This document shows positions 21,356-33,655 of a stretch of 64,000 nt of DNA, one piece after another. Each line of letters begins with the position of its first letter. Within the stretch, counting starts at the first letter, position 1. Below the pieces are notes generated by a model. That model had not been told where the DNA came from. It worked only from the letters and a program-made list of their open reading frames with translations, and ran no database searches. Origin of the DNA: Hygrophila difformis (taxonomy: Eukaryota; Streptophyta; Magnoliopsida; Lamiales; Acanthaceae); the NCBI GenBank assembly GCA_030278955.1, contig JAOANR010000014.1, forward strand, positions 22,012,068-22,076,067. Direction: 5' to 3'. The translations under genes were made by a program, and so were the position numbers.

Positions 21356-24300
21356 TGAAACTTTTGACGAGCTTCATTAACACGAGTAATTTTCTGAAAT
21401 CTCAGGTGTGGATTTATTAAATGAAAGGAGTTATGATGTAGGGAAGGGGTTTAAGGATATATTATGATTTCCCTTTTTATTACTCATGTGGGGGTGTTTT
21501 AATCTCAAACGGCGCTGTGGTCCTCCCCGCCATGAAACTTTTGACAAATATCACGGTGCAACCGGGATTGACCTTCAGTCTGTCACCCTGAAAGTCCCTG
21601 GTATCTGCACCATGATACTTCTCATAATTTCATGTCACGAAAGCACCTGCCATGAAGCTTTTGAACATCTTCCCACTGTATGAGTATTTTCCCAAAATGT
21701 TGTGTTTTTATTTACTCGTGTCAAGAAACTGTGCTCCCGAAAGCGCACGGAGTCAAAAATTGCAGTAATTTATAGTAAGTACCGGATCGTTCACTGGAGG
21801 ATGTGCGATGGAAGCAGGGCCCACGTCGTTTACTAAGATTTTCCACTCGGTTACTCGTTTCAAGTTTTGCAAGGTTTTCTAACAACTACTTGACATAAAT
21901 TAAACCAGATCATGAAAGCAGTAAAAAATTATTCTACAAAGCATGGTAAACTAGTTCGAAGAAAGCAATTAAATCTATACTACGAAAGCAATATAAAATC
22001 ATGCTACACTATCTAGAAAGCAGATTTAAATATGACAGAAGGGACAGGGAGGAAATAATAAAGATTGGACAAGATTCAGATGAAACACAATTAAACTTCC
22101 ATTTTAATACACAGATCTTAGTTTGGGATAATCCTCTAGTTAGCTAACTCTCATGCTTTCTACACCATGTTCCCTTTAACAGACAGGTACTTACGGTGAG
22201 AATTTACATGCTCTTAAGACAACTATTTCTAAGATACCACAGACTCACAACTGCCCTCACATGGCCATGCTAAGGCGTATTATTCATCTGTGGTGGACAA
22301 GCAACACCTAACACATCATTAGTTGACATGCCAAGTACTCCTATCATTCCCCCATGTCACACCCAAAGTTTCAAATCAAGCCCCAAACCATTCCATAACT
22401 CTCAAACCTTTTAACAGATGGACAGCCCCTAATTCTTCCGAGTGACCTCTATGAAAGCATTTTAAAGGAAAGCAGTAAAGAAAGCTGTAAAGAAAGCATT
22501 TAAATCTATCACTCGGAATCGTTAAAAACGTCTCTTTCCGTTAGTATAAAAGAGCCCCTGGTCTTGGTGACCAGATGCGGATCAAGAACCCCCGAGATAT
22601 CAATAGGCCACAAGGCTTACAACATCTGGGTAGTTATGAGATACAAACTAAATGAAACAGATCCATAAATGAACCTGTTCCGGATGTACTCACTCAAGAC
22701 TCAATTCTAGACTTTGGCAGAAGAAGATAGTAGTCGAAGGAATACTCGACCTTACCTTATAAATTCACCAAGGCCTATATGTTGTTCCTCTAGTATTATT
22801 TATCACATCTCATCTACACCCAAGTGGATATTGACTTAATGCGATATCTAATATCAGATTTCCAACACACAGCAATTTTGAGAAACCAATCGATATCTGA
22901 AAATCATTCCCTAGACAGGTACTAAACTCTCAATTAAAACACAGATCCTTTCAGTCTAGATGGGACCTAATCGCTGACTCTGCTTCTAAGCTCTCAAAAT
23001 CAACCCCCAGTGGAAGATGAATTAGTCATAACTGTCGAATTTATCCCTTACTCAGATCCGGATTTTATAAAGGAATTTTTGTTGGAAATGTATTATGCAA
23101 CATCTGATTTAAATCAAGACTTCTGTGTCCAAGGGGAAGGATCCCCAAAATAATAGTAAGACCAGAACATCTACATAATAGTATCATGTATACAAGTATA
23201 TGAAAAGGAAAATAAAACACCCCAAAATATATGGTGGGGTTAGACAGAATGCGATACACAAGATGAATTAGCCTAAGATGAGAAGAAATTGGCTAAAAAG
23301 AGTGCCAGAGATAGTTGGGGTTTTCCGGACTGCAAACATCTGCTGTCCGGTTCCCAATTATCCCAGATGACTGATTTTAGACAGAAAGTATTCCAAACGA
23401 CGGTGACCGCCGTCATTCAGTTTTCTTTTGTCTGTGAGTGGAAGAAGAACCCACATATTTCTTGCTGTAATATTTCTCAACTGATGTTGGTCGACATCAG
23501 TTGATACTATTGCAACTTGAATTCAGGTTGAGAAATTAAGATAAGGAAAATTAAAACTGTATCTGATTAGGAATTGGCTGAGTGACTAATCGAAACTCTT
23601 AGTGAAGAGAACGCTCGCCGAAGCTTCCACCAACCACTAACCAGTTCATGTAAAATAACAGATAATGATTGACACACAGAAGACGGGTTAGTCGATATCC
23701 CTGTGAAGGGACCTTTCACCAACATTAATCTGTGGTGTTTCTCATTATCCGTTCATACACACAATGAAGGAGAAAACAAACAAAAAAAAAAAGAAAATAT
23801 TTTTGGTATTGTGTGGGTGTTAAGCACACAATAAGTGGACACTAAAGGGTTGAAATGTGTAATGGACAGTAATCAGATGAATTGGGCCTAGGCCCAATAC
23901 ATCCATGCAACTTACACAAATCATGGAAGAAAAATATTTTTGGAGTTTTCAAAAATAGAAGGGATAGTTCAATTCGAATTATTTGGGGTAATTTGAATTG
24001 AAAATGCATGAAGAATGAAGTATGACCTTACCCAATTAATCCTTGCAAAGGAATGAGATATCATCTAATTCGAATTGTTGAGCAATTCGAATTAATTCGA
24101 ATTAGACAACTCGAATTGATGAAGTCCTTTTCTTGCTCAAATTGACTAAGGCATTTACCTCAAGGGGAAGGTGAATTCGAATTGTCTAGTAATTCGAATT
24201 AATGCGAATTGGACAATTCGAATTGGTAAGAGATGGGAAAATAAACTAAGGCATGAATGGGTGGCATGCAATACAATGTGGTTTTCCTTGCCAATTCGAA

Positions 24301-26095
24301 TTGTTGAACCAATTCGAATTAATTCGAATTAGAGAATTCGAATTGGTTGAAAACCACATGAAGGAAATTTTTGGTTATGCAATTCGAATTTCTAGGGCAA
24401 TTCGAGATAATTCGAATTGCCTCAATTCGAATTACACATTTTCGAACAACAACAATTTTTATTCTCACAAGTATGGGTTAGGTGAACACTGTGCGGTTAA
24501 TGATGGGTTTAGATTTACCAAATCCCTCATCTCACATCAATGTCACTTCACAGCCACCCTAGTGAGGTTTTCAAGTAATAAACAAACACATGTCCAGTGG
24601 GTATTGGAAAGATTTAAACCATATTTCTACAAACAAAGGATCGAAGATCAAAGAACCTAAAACATCTAGAAAATCAAGAACTGCATGAATAAAGCTAAGA
24701 ACACCTATGTTATCTAAGGCAGCATAAAAATAAAAACAAGGCAGGAAAAATAAGACATAAAGGTAAATACTAACAAACCTAAAAACGTCTAAAACCTAGG
24801 AACACTTATTTGAAGCTCTAAGGCACAAAATCAAGCTAACAACCCACCAAACATGCATTTATTAAGTTTGAATGTCAACTAGGACATAATAACTGTAACC
24901 TAGTTGAAACAAACAAACATGCTAAGCATTTATTTCTAAAGCAAGCATTAAAGAGTGCCAAAACACATGAATAACACCATTTCTGGAAATTTTTCTTGTA
25001 TTGACACTTTGAAAACAAAATAAAGAACCCAAAACCATCATTAACTTGAAGGTAGGGTTTATTCTACTAGAAAGCATATAAAAATCTGGAAATGGCTACT
25101 CTAAGGGTTACACAAACTGCTTCTACACTACACCAAGATCAAAGCATGTAAAAACTATATTACTTGCAAGGAAAAATAAACTAAACTAAACTACCTACCT
25201 AACCCTTAAGGGGTGTGGAACCTCCTGCTGCTCTTTTTGTCCCAGCTGCTTTTTGGTTAAAATTCTTGATCTCCTTTTCTGTTGTGGAAGGTCTGCTTTT
25301 ATAGACAAATTTCGAAACCCTAGGCCCACCAATGTTGTGCTCATGCTCCACAGCTTCAATGAGTGAAGTTCGAATTAATTCAATCAATTCGAATTAATTC
25401 GAATTGTGAGATCTCTTCCTTGAGCTGGAAATGTGGCCTTCAGTTATCGATTCGAATTGTTGTGAAGAATTCGAATTGGTCTTTTCTCGAATTGGGTGAG
25501 GGTTTCTGCTTGGCTTCCTTGCATTTGTTGGCAATTCGAATTGTTTGTGCCAGTTCGAATTAATTCGAATTGGACAATTCGAATTGCCTCTTCTTGCCTT
25601 TGGGTTTCTTCTCTCTTCATTCCCTAATTCGAATTAATTCGAATTTGAATAATTCGAATTAGGCTTCTGCATCCCTTCCAACACTTAACCATTTCTTTGT
25701 TCTCTTCAGCAATTCGAATTGTGTGCAATTCGAATTAATTCGAATTGCATATTCGAATTGTGCTTCAACACTTGACCAAAATTCAGTTGTGGGATTTTCA
25801 CTCTTTTTTCCCATCTTTTTGGATTTTTGTGGGCTATATTATTCTTTTGCCCATCTTTTCATTCCTTTTTCTTTTCTTTTTCCTTTTTTCATGTTTTTGG
25901 ATTTTTCTAACACAAATACAATTTAAAATTGCATATTTTGTGTCTTTTTATTATCGGCTCGAAGTTTTTACAAACTAGCATTAATCTGTTAAATTCAACT
26001 GCTTTCTTATTACAATAAGATGGAAACACGATCAAAATGTCCGTCTCAGACTCGGAAATAGATTGAAAATAATGGTCAATTTTTGTCCATTATCA
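21356..26095 (-). repeat. Athila 5' LTR
   Basis: 4,740 bp, the partner of 5,454-10,191. On the minus strand it starts TGATAATGG and ends AAAGTTTCA. About 30 single-base and small length differences separate the two LTRs by eye. It contains the same palindrome clusters (about 24,063-24,436 and 25,367-25,762) and the relic primer-site junction (about 21,508-21,549). Confidence 0.93.
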
Positions 26096-27429
26096 GTGGG
26101 TGCATAAATGGTGTAACAATATGGCAACCGGTGATAGAGAGAGTGGAGAAAAGATTAGCCGGATGGAAGGGCAAATTGCTTTCCCAAGCAGGGCGTCTCT
26201 GCTTAATAAGATCTGTCCTGAACAGTCTCCCAATGTATTTCCTCTCAATCTATAAAGTACCCCGGGTGGTGGCAGACAGACTTGAACGGATCAAAAGGAA
26301 GTTTTTCTGGAATGAAGAGGAAGGCACAAGAAAATTACATACAATCAGTTCGGAATTGCTTTGCCGGAACAAGGAGGTGGGCGGCTTGAACGTATGGAGG
26401 ATTCAGAGTCTTAATTCGGCTCTTTTGTTGAAATGGAGATGGAGGTTCGGTGCAGAAAATGCATTATGGAAAGATGTTATTAATGCCAAATACTATGGGA
26501 GGACAGCTCCATTGGTTCCTACGGTTAGGAGAAGCCAATCAGTTTGGGGCTACATTAGTCAAGCTTGGGAAGGTCAATACAGCGGTGATCAGGGTGGTTT
26601 TTTCAGAATCAAGGTGGGTAACGGAGAACATACGCGACTTTGGCAAGATATATGGGTAGATGATGGGATGGAGTTGAAGAACACCTTTCCAAGGATTTAA
26701 GCTTTGTCGATGAATAAATCAGGGAGGATTTCAGAATTTGGGTCCTGGATGGGTTTTGAATGGAACTGGAGAATTGCATTAAGGAGGGATCTTTTTGATT
26801 GGGAAGTAGAAGTATGGAATGAATTTTTGGGGGTGATTAATAGGAGCAAGATCCATAGATACGTTGAGGATAGGGTGATTTGGCCTCAGGAAAGTAATGG
26901 AAAATTCTCATCCAAATCATTCTTGAACAGGCAAGCAGAGAACGTAGAGGGGGAAATGGCGAAGCTATGGAGCTTACTCTGGAAAGTCAAGAGTCCGATG
27001 AAGGCGAAGCTGCTTGCGTGGAAGATGCTACATCATGCATTACCTGTTCGGGAATTACTGTTCAATCGCGGATGCTTACAAAATTCGAGTGTTATGTGTC
27101 CGTGCTGCGGAAAGGATGGTGAGTCGATTAACCACCTGTTTTGTAAGTGCGAATTGGCTACATCATTATGGTATCAAGGTCTCGCTTGGTTTGGCATGGA
27201 GGGGCCGATACCAGGAAAGGCAGAATGTTTGATGGCATGGTGGCTCAACTGCGGATGGAAACAAAACCGAAGGGAAGTGTGGAAGGTCACAGGAGTAGCC
27301 ATTATCTGGACCATCTGGAAGGTGAGAAATGAAAAGATATTTAGAGGACAGCAAGCAAATTGGAAGGCAGCAGTGGGGGAAGTGAAATGGAGAGTGAGTA
27401 GTTGGTGGAAAGCCATGAATAGAGATATA
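26096..27429 (+). pseudogene. LINE ORF2, C-terminal half
   Basis: The reading frame of the left LINE fragment resumes across the Athila insertion. It shows the thumb/connection region (LAGWKGKLLSQAGRLCLIRS, PMYFLSIYKVP, FFWNEEEGTRKLHTISSEL) and then the zinc-binding zf-RVT domain (KLWSLLWKVKSPMKAKLLAW; CPCCGKDGESINHLFCKC) at about 26,955-27,165. One in-frame TAA (26,698-26,700) interrupts it. The last dozen codons up to TGA at 27,460 belong to a truncated LTR, not to the LINE. No RNase H domain follows. Confidence 0.9.
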
Positions 27430-28945
27430 GACTCGAGTTTGACAGATTTTATCCGAAATTGATGAACGAAACTGATTTAATCCGTAAGGAATTAGCATAA
27501 TTTACCTCCAATAAAACTTGTTCATTTTTGAGTCCTGTAGGCGCCTGTAAAATTTCATGATTTTTAGAGATCGTTTGCTTGGTCAAAAACGTGTTTTAAA
27601 AACAGTGCGCTGTTACCGGAAAGTTGCCAGATTTTGGGTTTTGAAAAGATTGTGAAATTTGACTCGTTTCCTTACCTAATTTCGAGAAACTTGAAACATG
27701 AAAGTTGTTCGTAAAGATGTGCTTAAGCTTCTAATTAAATTTCAGAATTTTTGACTTTAAAATGAATTTTTAAATTAAAAATTAAAGGCGTAACATGTGA
27801 CGAATTGGATTTTTTGGACTTGAGAAATCTCTAACTATGAAATGCGACATCGAATCTTTTTATATGACAAAACATAAACTTTCGAAAAATCCCGTTCACT
27901 AGGCTGAGCCGATCTTCATACAAATATCTTTGAGACTGCCTCGTTAGTGGTCTCCCTACTATCTGAGATTGTCTCGTTAGTGATCTCCTTACTAAGCCAA
28001 AACGGAAATTGTGCACATGGCGTGCCAAATCGGCAGTGAGAAATACACGGCCTGCCAAATCGGCAGTGAGAAATACACGGCCTGCCCGAGTGGCAGTGAA
28101 ACCGCTTGAAAAGCCTGTCGTTTGACAGTTGAAATACATGCCTGTCAAATTGACAGTAGATACACACGGCTTGCCGGAATGGCAATCGAGATACATGGCT
28201 AGCCAAAACGACAGTCTACGGCCGCCGGTTCACCGGCTAACTGATTATATTTTTTGAGATTGCCTCGTTAGTGATCTCCCCCGGTCTGGTTTCCTCTTCT
28301 TAGTTTACGGGATAAAATTTAAAAGACTTGTGTGCGTATTTAATTAAGCTGTAATTATTTACCACTTTTTTAAATCCTGCTTCTAAATTACGTTTTTAAA
28401 TTATGCTTTTAAATTGCGCTTTTAAATTAAGTCCTTAAATTATGTATTCTCGTCTTGAATAAATTAATCATGTTTTCCGCTGCAAGTAAAATTATTAATT
28501 TTTAATATTTCAATTAAGCCTAAGTAAAAGTAAAAATTTTAAACTAATTAAATATTTTCTTTTTAAAAAAAAAACCCATTATTGTTATGTTAGGAAATAA
28601 CTTACTCAGTATTTTATATACTGATAAAACCCGTTGTTTATTTTTCTTTTACAGAGTGTGAAGAAATGGCATGAGCATGCACGCATTCGGGGCTCGCGAT
28701 TTTTGAATACTATATATGTTGCATTCTAGTCTAGACTTTAGATATTACTGTGTATTGGTTATTTTTCCGCTGCAATTTAATCATCGCACATGAATATTAT
28801 AACATTATCTCAAGTTAAGTATTTTCCGGACTTGTTTTAAATTATTTTCGAAAACCCATAGCCTTGCAAGCTCGAAGAAGTCGTGTCTTGCTAGGGAGGT
28901 GTGGCGGTGGCATCCCGGCCTGGATTATCAAATCCGGGTATTACA
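27430..28945 (+). repeat. Truncated LTR of a Tekay-family relative
   Basis: The segment matches, in reverse complement, roughly the first half of the Tekay LTR at 45,633-48,900 (plus-strand coordinates): the stretch TTAATCCG...GCATAAT...CCTC...TAATAAAACTTGTT near 27,478-27,525 corresponds to 47,230 and leftwards. It ends with GTGGCGGTGGCATCCCGGCC and a terminal TTACA, equivalent to the LTR edge at 45,633. It is diverged by many substitutions, so it is an older copy. The other end is cut off inside the LTR where it meets the LINE. Confidence 0.8.
28010..28235. repeat. Hairpin-unit array in the truncated LTR
   Basis: Six to seven units of about 30 bp, each with a small inverted pair such as TGCCAAATCGGCA, TGTCGTTTGACA or TGTCAAATTGACA, separated by text like GTGAGAAATACACGGCC. 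The related Tekay LTR carries a comparable array built on GCCGG/CCGGC instead. Confidence 0.8.
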
Positions 28946-29915
28946 GTCATTGACTGTGACACCCAATTTTCGGCCTGCCCAGGCCCAATTAGAAAAGGCA
29001 GAAAAGGAAATAATCGCGTGGCCCACATACTAGGCCTTAGGAAAGTAACAGCCCAATCCGAATTTTTCAAGAAGTCTCTAGCCTACAGAAAATTTTGCTA
29101 TGTATCAGAACAAATTCTCCTGTCATTACAGTAAGAATAGTTGATTTTCTCGTGGCTCTAATTAAAACTACCACATCACATTACAGTTACGTTCATGAAT
29201 ACAAACACTTCAGGTTGCATCAACATTATGATATTCAAATATTAATATTCTTGGTATCCGATTATAATAGGGCCACCTCAGGTTGCATTAGCGTCCTGCT
29301 TTTCTTATATTAATTATTTTTTTTTGTTATTAACCACGTGATGTTGCATCAGCATTATAGTATTATGATGCTATTATTTATTTTATTTTTTTCCATTTGT
29401 ATTATTGATTATTTCCTTCGATATGTACGGATGGATGGCGTGTAATAATCATATTTCTTCTATATTAATAACGCGACCATTACCTCTCCGACTCCACCCC
29501 AACATTTGAAAAAACCAAGAGAGACGAAATAATCAGCAAATATGGCACAAGAACAATATGAAGGAGGAGCCAATGGGCCACAATCCCCAAATCAGCCACA
29601 AGAAGGAGTCGAAGCACGACAAAACCTAATTCAACCACAAGAACCGAGAGTAAATGGGCATCCACAAACACGTCAAGTTATCCTTACTCTCGAAGCCCCT
29701 AATTTTCAACCGAGTCCACCTAGAGCTTTTGAAAATCCCCAACCGGCTAGACCTTCAACCGGGCCCCAAATCCTTTCTCCCAGGCCAGTTGGACCCCAAG
29801 ACCTTCAGCCCCAACCACGACTTCTTCCTTCTCCAACAATTCTCAACATTGATGAAGGACAGGTTCTTACCTTTATTTTTATTTTAATTGCTAATTTTTT
29901 CTATCCACAATTAGA
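28946..29915 (+). pseudogene. PPC-family copy A: promoter region and exon 1 only
   Basis: The segment is collinear with 41,746-42,790, covering the upstream region, 5' leader, exon 1 and the first part of intron 1 of copy C. Exon 1 (29,542-29,862) encodes 107 residues beginning [16 protein letters not shown] and ending TILNIDEGQ before a donor GTTCTTACC; it has no stop. Matching sequence ends in intron 1 near 29,915, after which LINE tail begins. Exons 2-4 are absent, so no PPC domain can be made. It abuts the truncated LTR on the left. Confidence 0.82.
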
Positions 29916-32117
29916 ATTTTTTCTAGTATGGGAGAGTGAGATGGGCAACTGGGGTGTCATTTTTGGTGAAGGGTGGATCGGTAGACTGAGGCTGTTGTGA
30001 TGTTTGGTGGTATGGGACGCCCCCTTATGCAGATTTGGTTGATGAGTTAGACTTGGTTTGCAAGCATTCGGTTTTGCTACAGTGCATTTTTAAAAGAACA
30101 TAAAACCATACTCAGTAAAGGATTTTTGGTGGGATGGCCGCCGCTTTAAAGTAGAAGTGGAGGCAAGGGAAGTTGCCGTAAGTTTTGGGGAGCCAAGGAA
30201 AAGGCATCACATTGGTTTGCTTGTTTCAACTTACATGTTCATTTTGCAGGTAAAACACTAAAAATGGGATTAGCTGGAGCACTGGAGGCTGAAAATTTTT
30301 AATCAGGTTACTGGAACAAATTGGGAGCTCGGTCGTGAATTATGATGCTGGAATAGCTGCCGTAGTGGAAAGCCTTGAGGGATCGATGCTGTTGCCGCAG
30401 TGATGTCGATATTTTCGAGTCTGATGCTGCTAATTCGGCTGAGGCGCCTTGGTGGCGTAGTCCTTTGCTATCAATTCGTTAAGATAAATGATACATGCAC
30501 CGGTGAGAGATAAGTCTTGAACTACTTCGAATGCGAAATGAGGTGATGTTCACTCTGACATTCTTGAATTTGCTTTATGTTGCATATGAGCTTGCTTTGG
30601 GTACTTCGATGCATTGGAGATGATAAGGGCAATTGGATACTTCCTCGTTTGTCTTTTTCCTGGTTATCGATCACTGTATTACTTCCTATCTCATGCAATC
30701 CTAGATAAGAGCTAGCTGTTACCACCTATGGATTTACCTTTGTCCTTGAACCGAATCCAAAGAGTATTTCCCAGAACACCTCTTCCTATCCCCTGCGAAA
30801 CCACTGAACCAATACCCTCTTTGTTCTAATGACTCACTTTGACATTGGGAATCACAGGTTCTACCTATGCACCCCACAAGAATTCTACAGTGTTGCTTTT
30901 TGGAGTTTAATCCTGTAGTGTGATGATACATTGTAAAATGCAAGATTGATTCCCTATCAACCTTAAAGCGGGGTAGGGAAAATTTTAGTCGGGCTGAATT
31001 TGGTAGCCGAGAAAACCCCCCCCCCCCCCCCACCCCCCCCAAAAAAAAAAAAAGAGAAAAAAAAATATAGAAAAAAAAAGAAAAATAAAAATATAGATAC
31101 ATAGAGAAGTTCAGAAGTAAAAAAAAAATAAAAAAAATAATAAAGTTGAATAGCTGCTTGATAAAAAATGGGGGGCGGTTCCAGTTTGAGGGGTAGATGC
31201 TTTTGATTAGATTCGTAATGATAATTCTGGAAGCTTGGAAATGTGTCTCTGCTTTCATTTCTAGTTCGGGCCTCTTGGTTGTTGCAACTATTTCGCAACA
31301 CGTCCGGAATTTCTTGTGGGCAATGCATAGATGTTATCTCTGACCCCATTATGCGATGCCGTATCCGACCCCTAATCATGATTGGAGTTTTCATTTAGGC
31401 CCTTTGATTCGATGCATTAGCTTGGATCCTTAAAGTAAGGGAATGTGCACCTTGAAGCAAGTTTACAGATTGTCTGTTAAAAACATCACTTGTGTTTCAT
31501 TTTGTCTGCTTACTTGGTGTGCACGAGACCAGCTAGCAAATATGATTCAGGAGGGGTAGCAACACAAGGAAGGGTTGTATTCAAAATCGGCCAATGTCCT
31601 CATTTACAAGGAATGCAGCCTGATGAGTATGTTTTGTAGCAGTGATGGTTACTTCCATTTAATCCATTTGTCTGTTCCTGGAGTTGAGTGTCGCGTGAAA
31701 AGTAGCAGAGTGCCGCCCTTTGAAGGTGTTTCGAGTATCTGCAGAAAATGACCCATCTTTGACTATGCCATGGAACTTGTAATGCATTGCTCGATGGTAT
31801 ACCACAATTAAGCGTAGCTTGGATATAGAGTATTGATTGAGTTCCAATCTTAAAGTGATATGCTGTTGGCAACGGCCTTTGATCCAGTGGTGCCTGCGTT
31901 TTGGGGTTAAGACACGGATGAAAGCTGAAAGTGCACGGACTCACCCCTGCTGGTATTCCATGTGGTCTGTTCCCATTTTTTTCTGCGATTTTGTTGTGCT
32001 TTAAGTGCAATGTTTGTGAGAGTGTATTGGGTACCTAAGACTGTTGCTTGCGGACTGAGTGGTAGTTTGGGAAGATGTAATTTGTTTTGGCCTAATAAAA
32101 TCTCTTCTCATCAAAAA
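29916..32117 (+). other. Presumed LINE 3' untranslated tail
   Basis: No protein family is recognisable. The right end has a polyadenylation-like CCTAATAAAATCTC, a short A-run and then the target duplication, so this stretch probably belongs to the LINE. A low-complexity block (C-run, then A-rich) lies at about 31,016-31,140. Confidence 0.5.
31016..31140. repeat. Low-complexity C-run and A-rich tract
   Basis: A run of C followed by a long A/G-rich stretch. Open frames across it on the minus strand are artefacts of composition. Confidence 0.9.
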
Positions 32118-32242
32118 AACAGCAAGCATCCACAAAACACCTCATCAATTGAACATATGTTGCTACAGAACACTTATACTACGGAGCTGACATCCCTGCT
32201 CAACTTCATTATTCTACTTAATTCTTTTGCATCAGTTCCTCA

Positions 32243-32780
32243 ATTAGATCAACGGCTTCTTGAACAGGGGTGATGGTCTGGGCAGTTTCCTCCTACACAC
32301 AATTTCCAAACTCATATCCAGTCTCATGACAATCTCAATCTAAAAAGATAAAATCACGATTCAGCCCGTGAACATTACAAAGAAAGCTTGTTTTCAGTCC
32401 AAAACACAAAGAGAAATGGAAATTATAGACTTCGGAATGTTATTTGACACACACTTTTAAGACGATGGTAGAGAACATAGGCCAGTACTTTCATGCAAAT
32501 GTACCATAGACACTTTAGAATACATATTCCAGATGTTTACGGAAAAACACAAAAGGAATGGAGATAATAAGATTCATACAAACCAAACAAACTCTCCCCG
32601 AAAATCCCAAATCCAGGGGCTGGAGACGGGGACGCATCCTGTAAGAAATTAAAGTTCCCAATTAACAATACAAACACAAATCTCCATAAGAGAAAAAAAA
32701 AAGGTAAACACCAATACACCAAATAAGAGCAGCTATTACAAAAATATTGGTTTAAAAGAAAAAGTTTTGAATGAAAGAAA
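32243..32780 (-). other. Possible 3' exons of an unidentified gene
   Basis: On the minus strand an exon-like piece (about 32,640-32,578) follows TTTCTTACAG and reads DASPSPAPGFGIFGESLFG before a GTTTGTATG donor. A second piece after GTGTGTAG (about 32,294) reads EETAQTITPVQEAVDLIEEL and ends MQKN then TAA. The coding flavour is good, but the phases of these two pieces do not join directly and no upstream exons were recognised. The LINE target site lies just downstream, possibly in its 3' UTR. Confidence 0.25.
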
Positions 32781-33051
32781 CTCACAGAAAAAATAAATCC
32801 AATTATCGGCTCGAATCTTGGCCAATAATCTCAATAAATATTGCTTTAAATATACAAAATTAAATTTATCATTAAATCTGCAAGGCTGGACGTGGATTTC
32901 AGCACATTGGAAGGAGAAAAAATGTCAATTATAGGGCATTGAAAGGACAAAGAGTGTAACTGATGTACTGGGAAAGAAATGCAAACATTATAGCACGTTT
33001 TAGTATATTATAGCAGGTTATTTCTAGTATAGTGGAGCAATCAATTCATCA

Positions 33052-33319
33052 TACTCCCTCCCCATTTTTGTTTAATAATTTCACCCATTAGACATTTCAC
33101 GCAATTTTAATACATATTTTTAATTGTTAATAACTAAAATTGTATATAATTAAAAGTTATAAAAATTTGATATTTTAAAACTACGCGATTAGACGAATCC
33201 AACAACATCTCACTTGATTATGTTTTATCTTATATAATTACGGGAAAAATTGAATTTAAATTACTCAATGAATAGTACCAACTATGCAAATGAGAAAGTT
33301 AAAAAAGAACAGAGGGGTA
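33052..33319. mobile_element. Stowaway-like MITE, copy 2
   Basis: Left end TACTCCCTCCCCATTTTTG and right end CAGAGGGGTA are imperfect inverted repeats with TA at the outer edges. It shares the core GACGAATCCAACAACATCTC with the other copies. Confidence 0.7.
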
Positions 33320-33426
33320 TCTTTTTTAAAACAATAACAAATGTAATCAAACTAATAAATTGTACATCAAATATACTTTTGGCCAGGAAAATAAGTTGAG
33401 AATTCTGAGTTTAAATATAATATAGT

Positions 33427-33655
33427 TCTCCTTCCGTTTTTGAATAATTGAAACATTTGTGTATATCACCCAATCCAATACACATTTTTAACGCTTAATA
33501 TCTCAAATTGTGTAAAAGTGAAATTATAAAAACTTGATAATCTAAAACTACGCGGTAAGACGAATCCAACAAGATCTCACTTGACTATGTTTTATCATAT
33601 ACAACTGGGTTAAAAAATTAAAACAAAGTTACTCAATGAATAGTAAGTACTTTTC
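33427..33655. mobile_element. Stowaway-like MITE, copy 3
   Basis: Starts CTCCTTCCGTTTTTG and carries the core GACGAATCCAACAAGATCTC then TTACTCAATGAATAGTA. The right inverted end has eroded. It lies about 110 bp from copy 2. Confidence 0.6.

Larger units (their letters stand above)
5454..26095 (-). mobile_element. Athila-type Ty3 LTR retrotransposon, 20.6 kb, carrying an F-box gene
   Basis: The element is bounded by TG...CA LTRs of about 4.74 kb with 5-bp flanks GTAGG (5,449-5,453) and GTGGG (26,096-26,100), a target duplication with one mismatch. Order on the minus strand: 5' LTR (21,356-26,095), primer site for tRNA-Asp, gag, protease, reverse transcriptase, RNase H, integrase, an intron-containing F-box gene, 3' LTR (5,454-10,191). 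Gag has the LVQNNQFCG and PxDAIRLMLFPFSL signature and the protease has CDLGSSINVMP, both typical of Athila. The LTRs differ at about 30 sites by eye (roughly 0.7 percent), so insertion was recent. Two in-frame TAG codons interrupt gag-pol. Confidence 0.93.
4640..32117 (+). mobile_element. 5'-truncated L1-type LINE containing nested insertions
   Basis: The outer limits are set by a 19-bp direct repeat AACAGCAAGCATCCACAAA at 4,621-4,639 and 32,118-32,136. The right copy follows a short A-run after CCTAATAAAATCTC, as expected for target-primed insertion. The LINE begins inside the reverse transcriptase domain, so ORF1 and the endonuclease are missing. Its coding part is split by the Athila element (5,454-26,095) and ends against a foreign 2.5-kb patch (about 27,430-29,915). 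Sequence from about 29,916 to 32,117 would be its 3' untranslated tail. Without the insertions the LINE would be about 4.3 kb. Confidence 0.75.

Noticed and set aside
29542..30000. 152-codon version of PPC copy A running to 30,000
   Set aside because: Comparison with copies B and C places a splice donor at 29,863; the later codons are intron and LINE sequence.
30734..31394. Overlapping minus-strand frames of 143 and 174 codons
   Set aside because: They run through a C-run and an A-rich tract and encode poly-G and poly-F/K stretches; composition artefacts.
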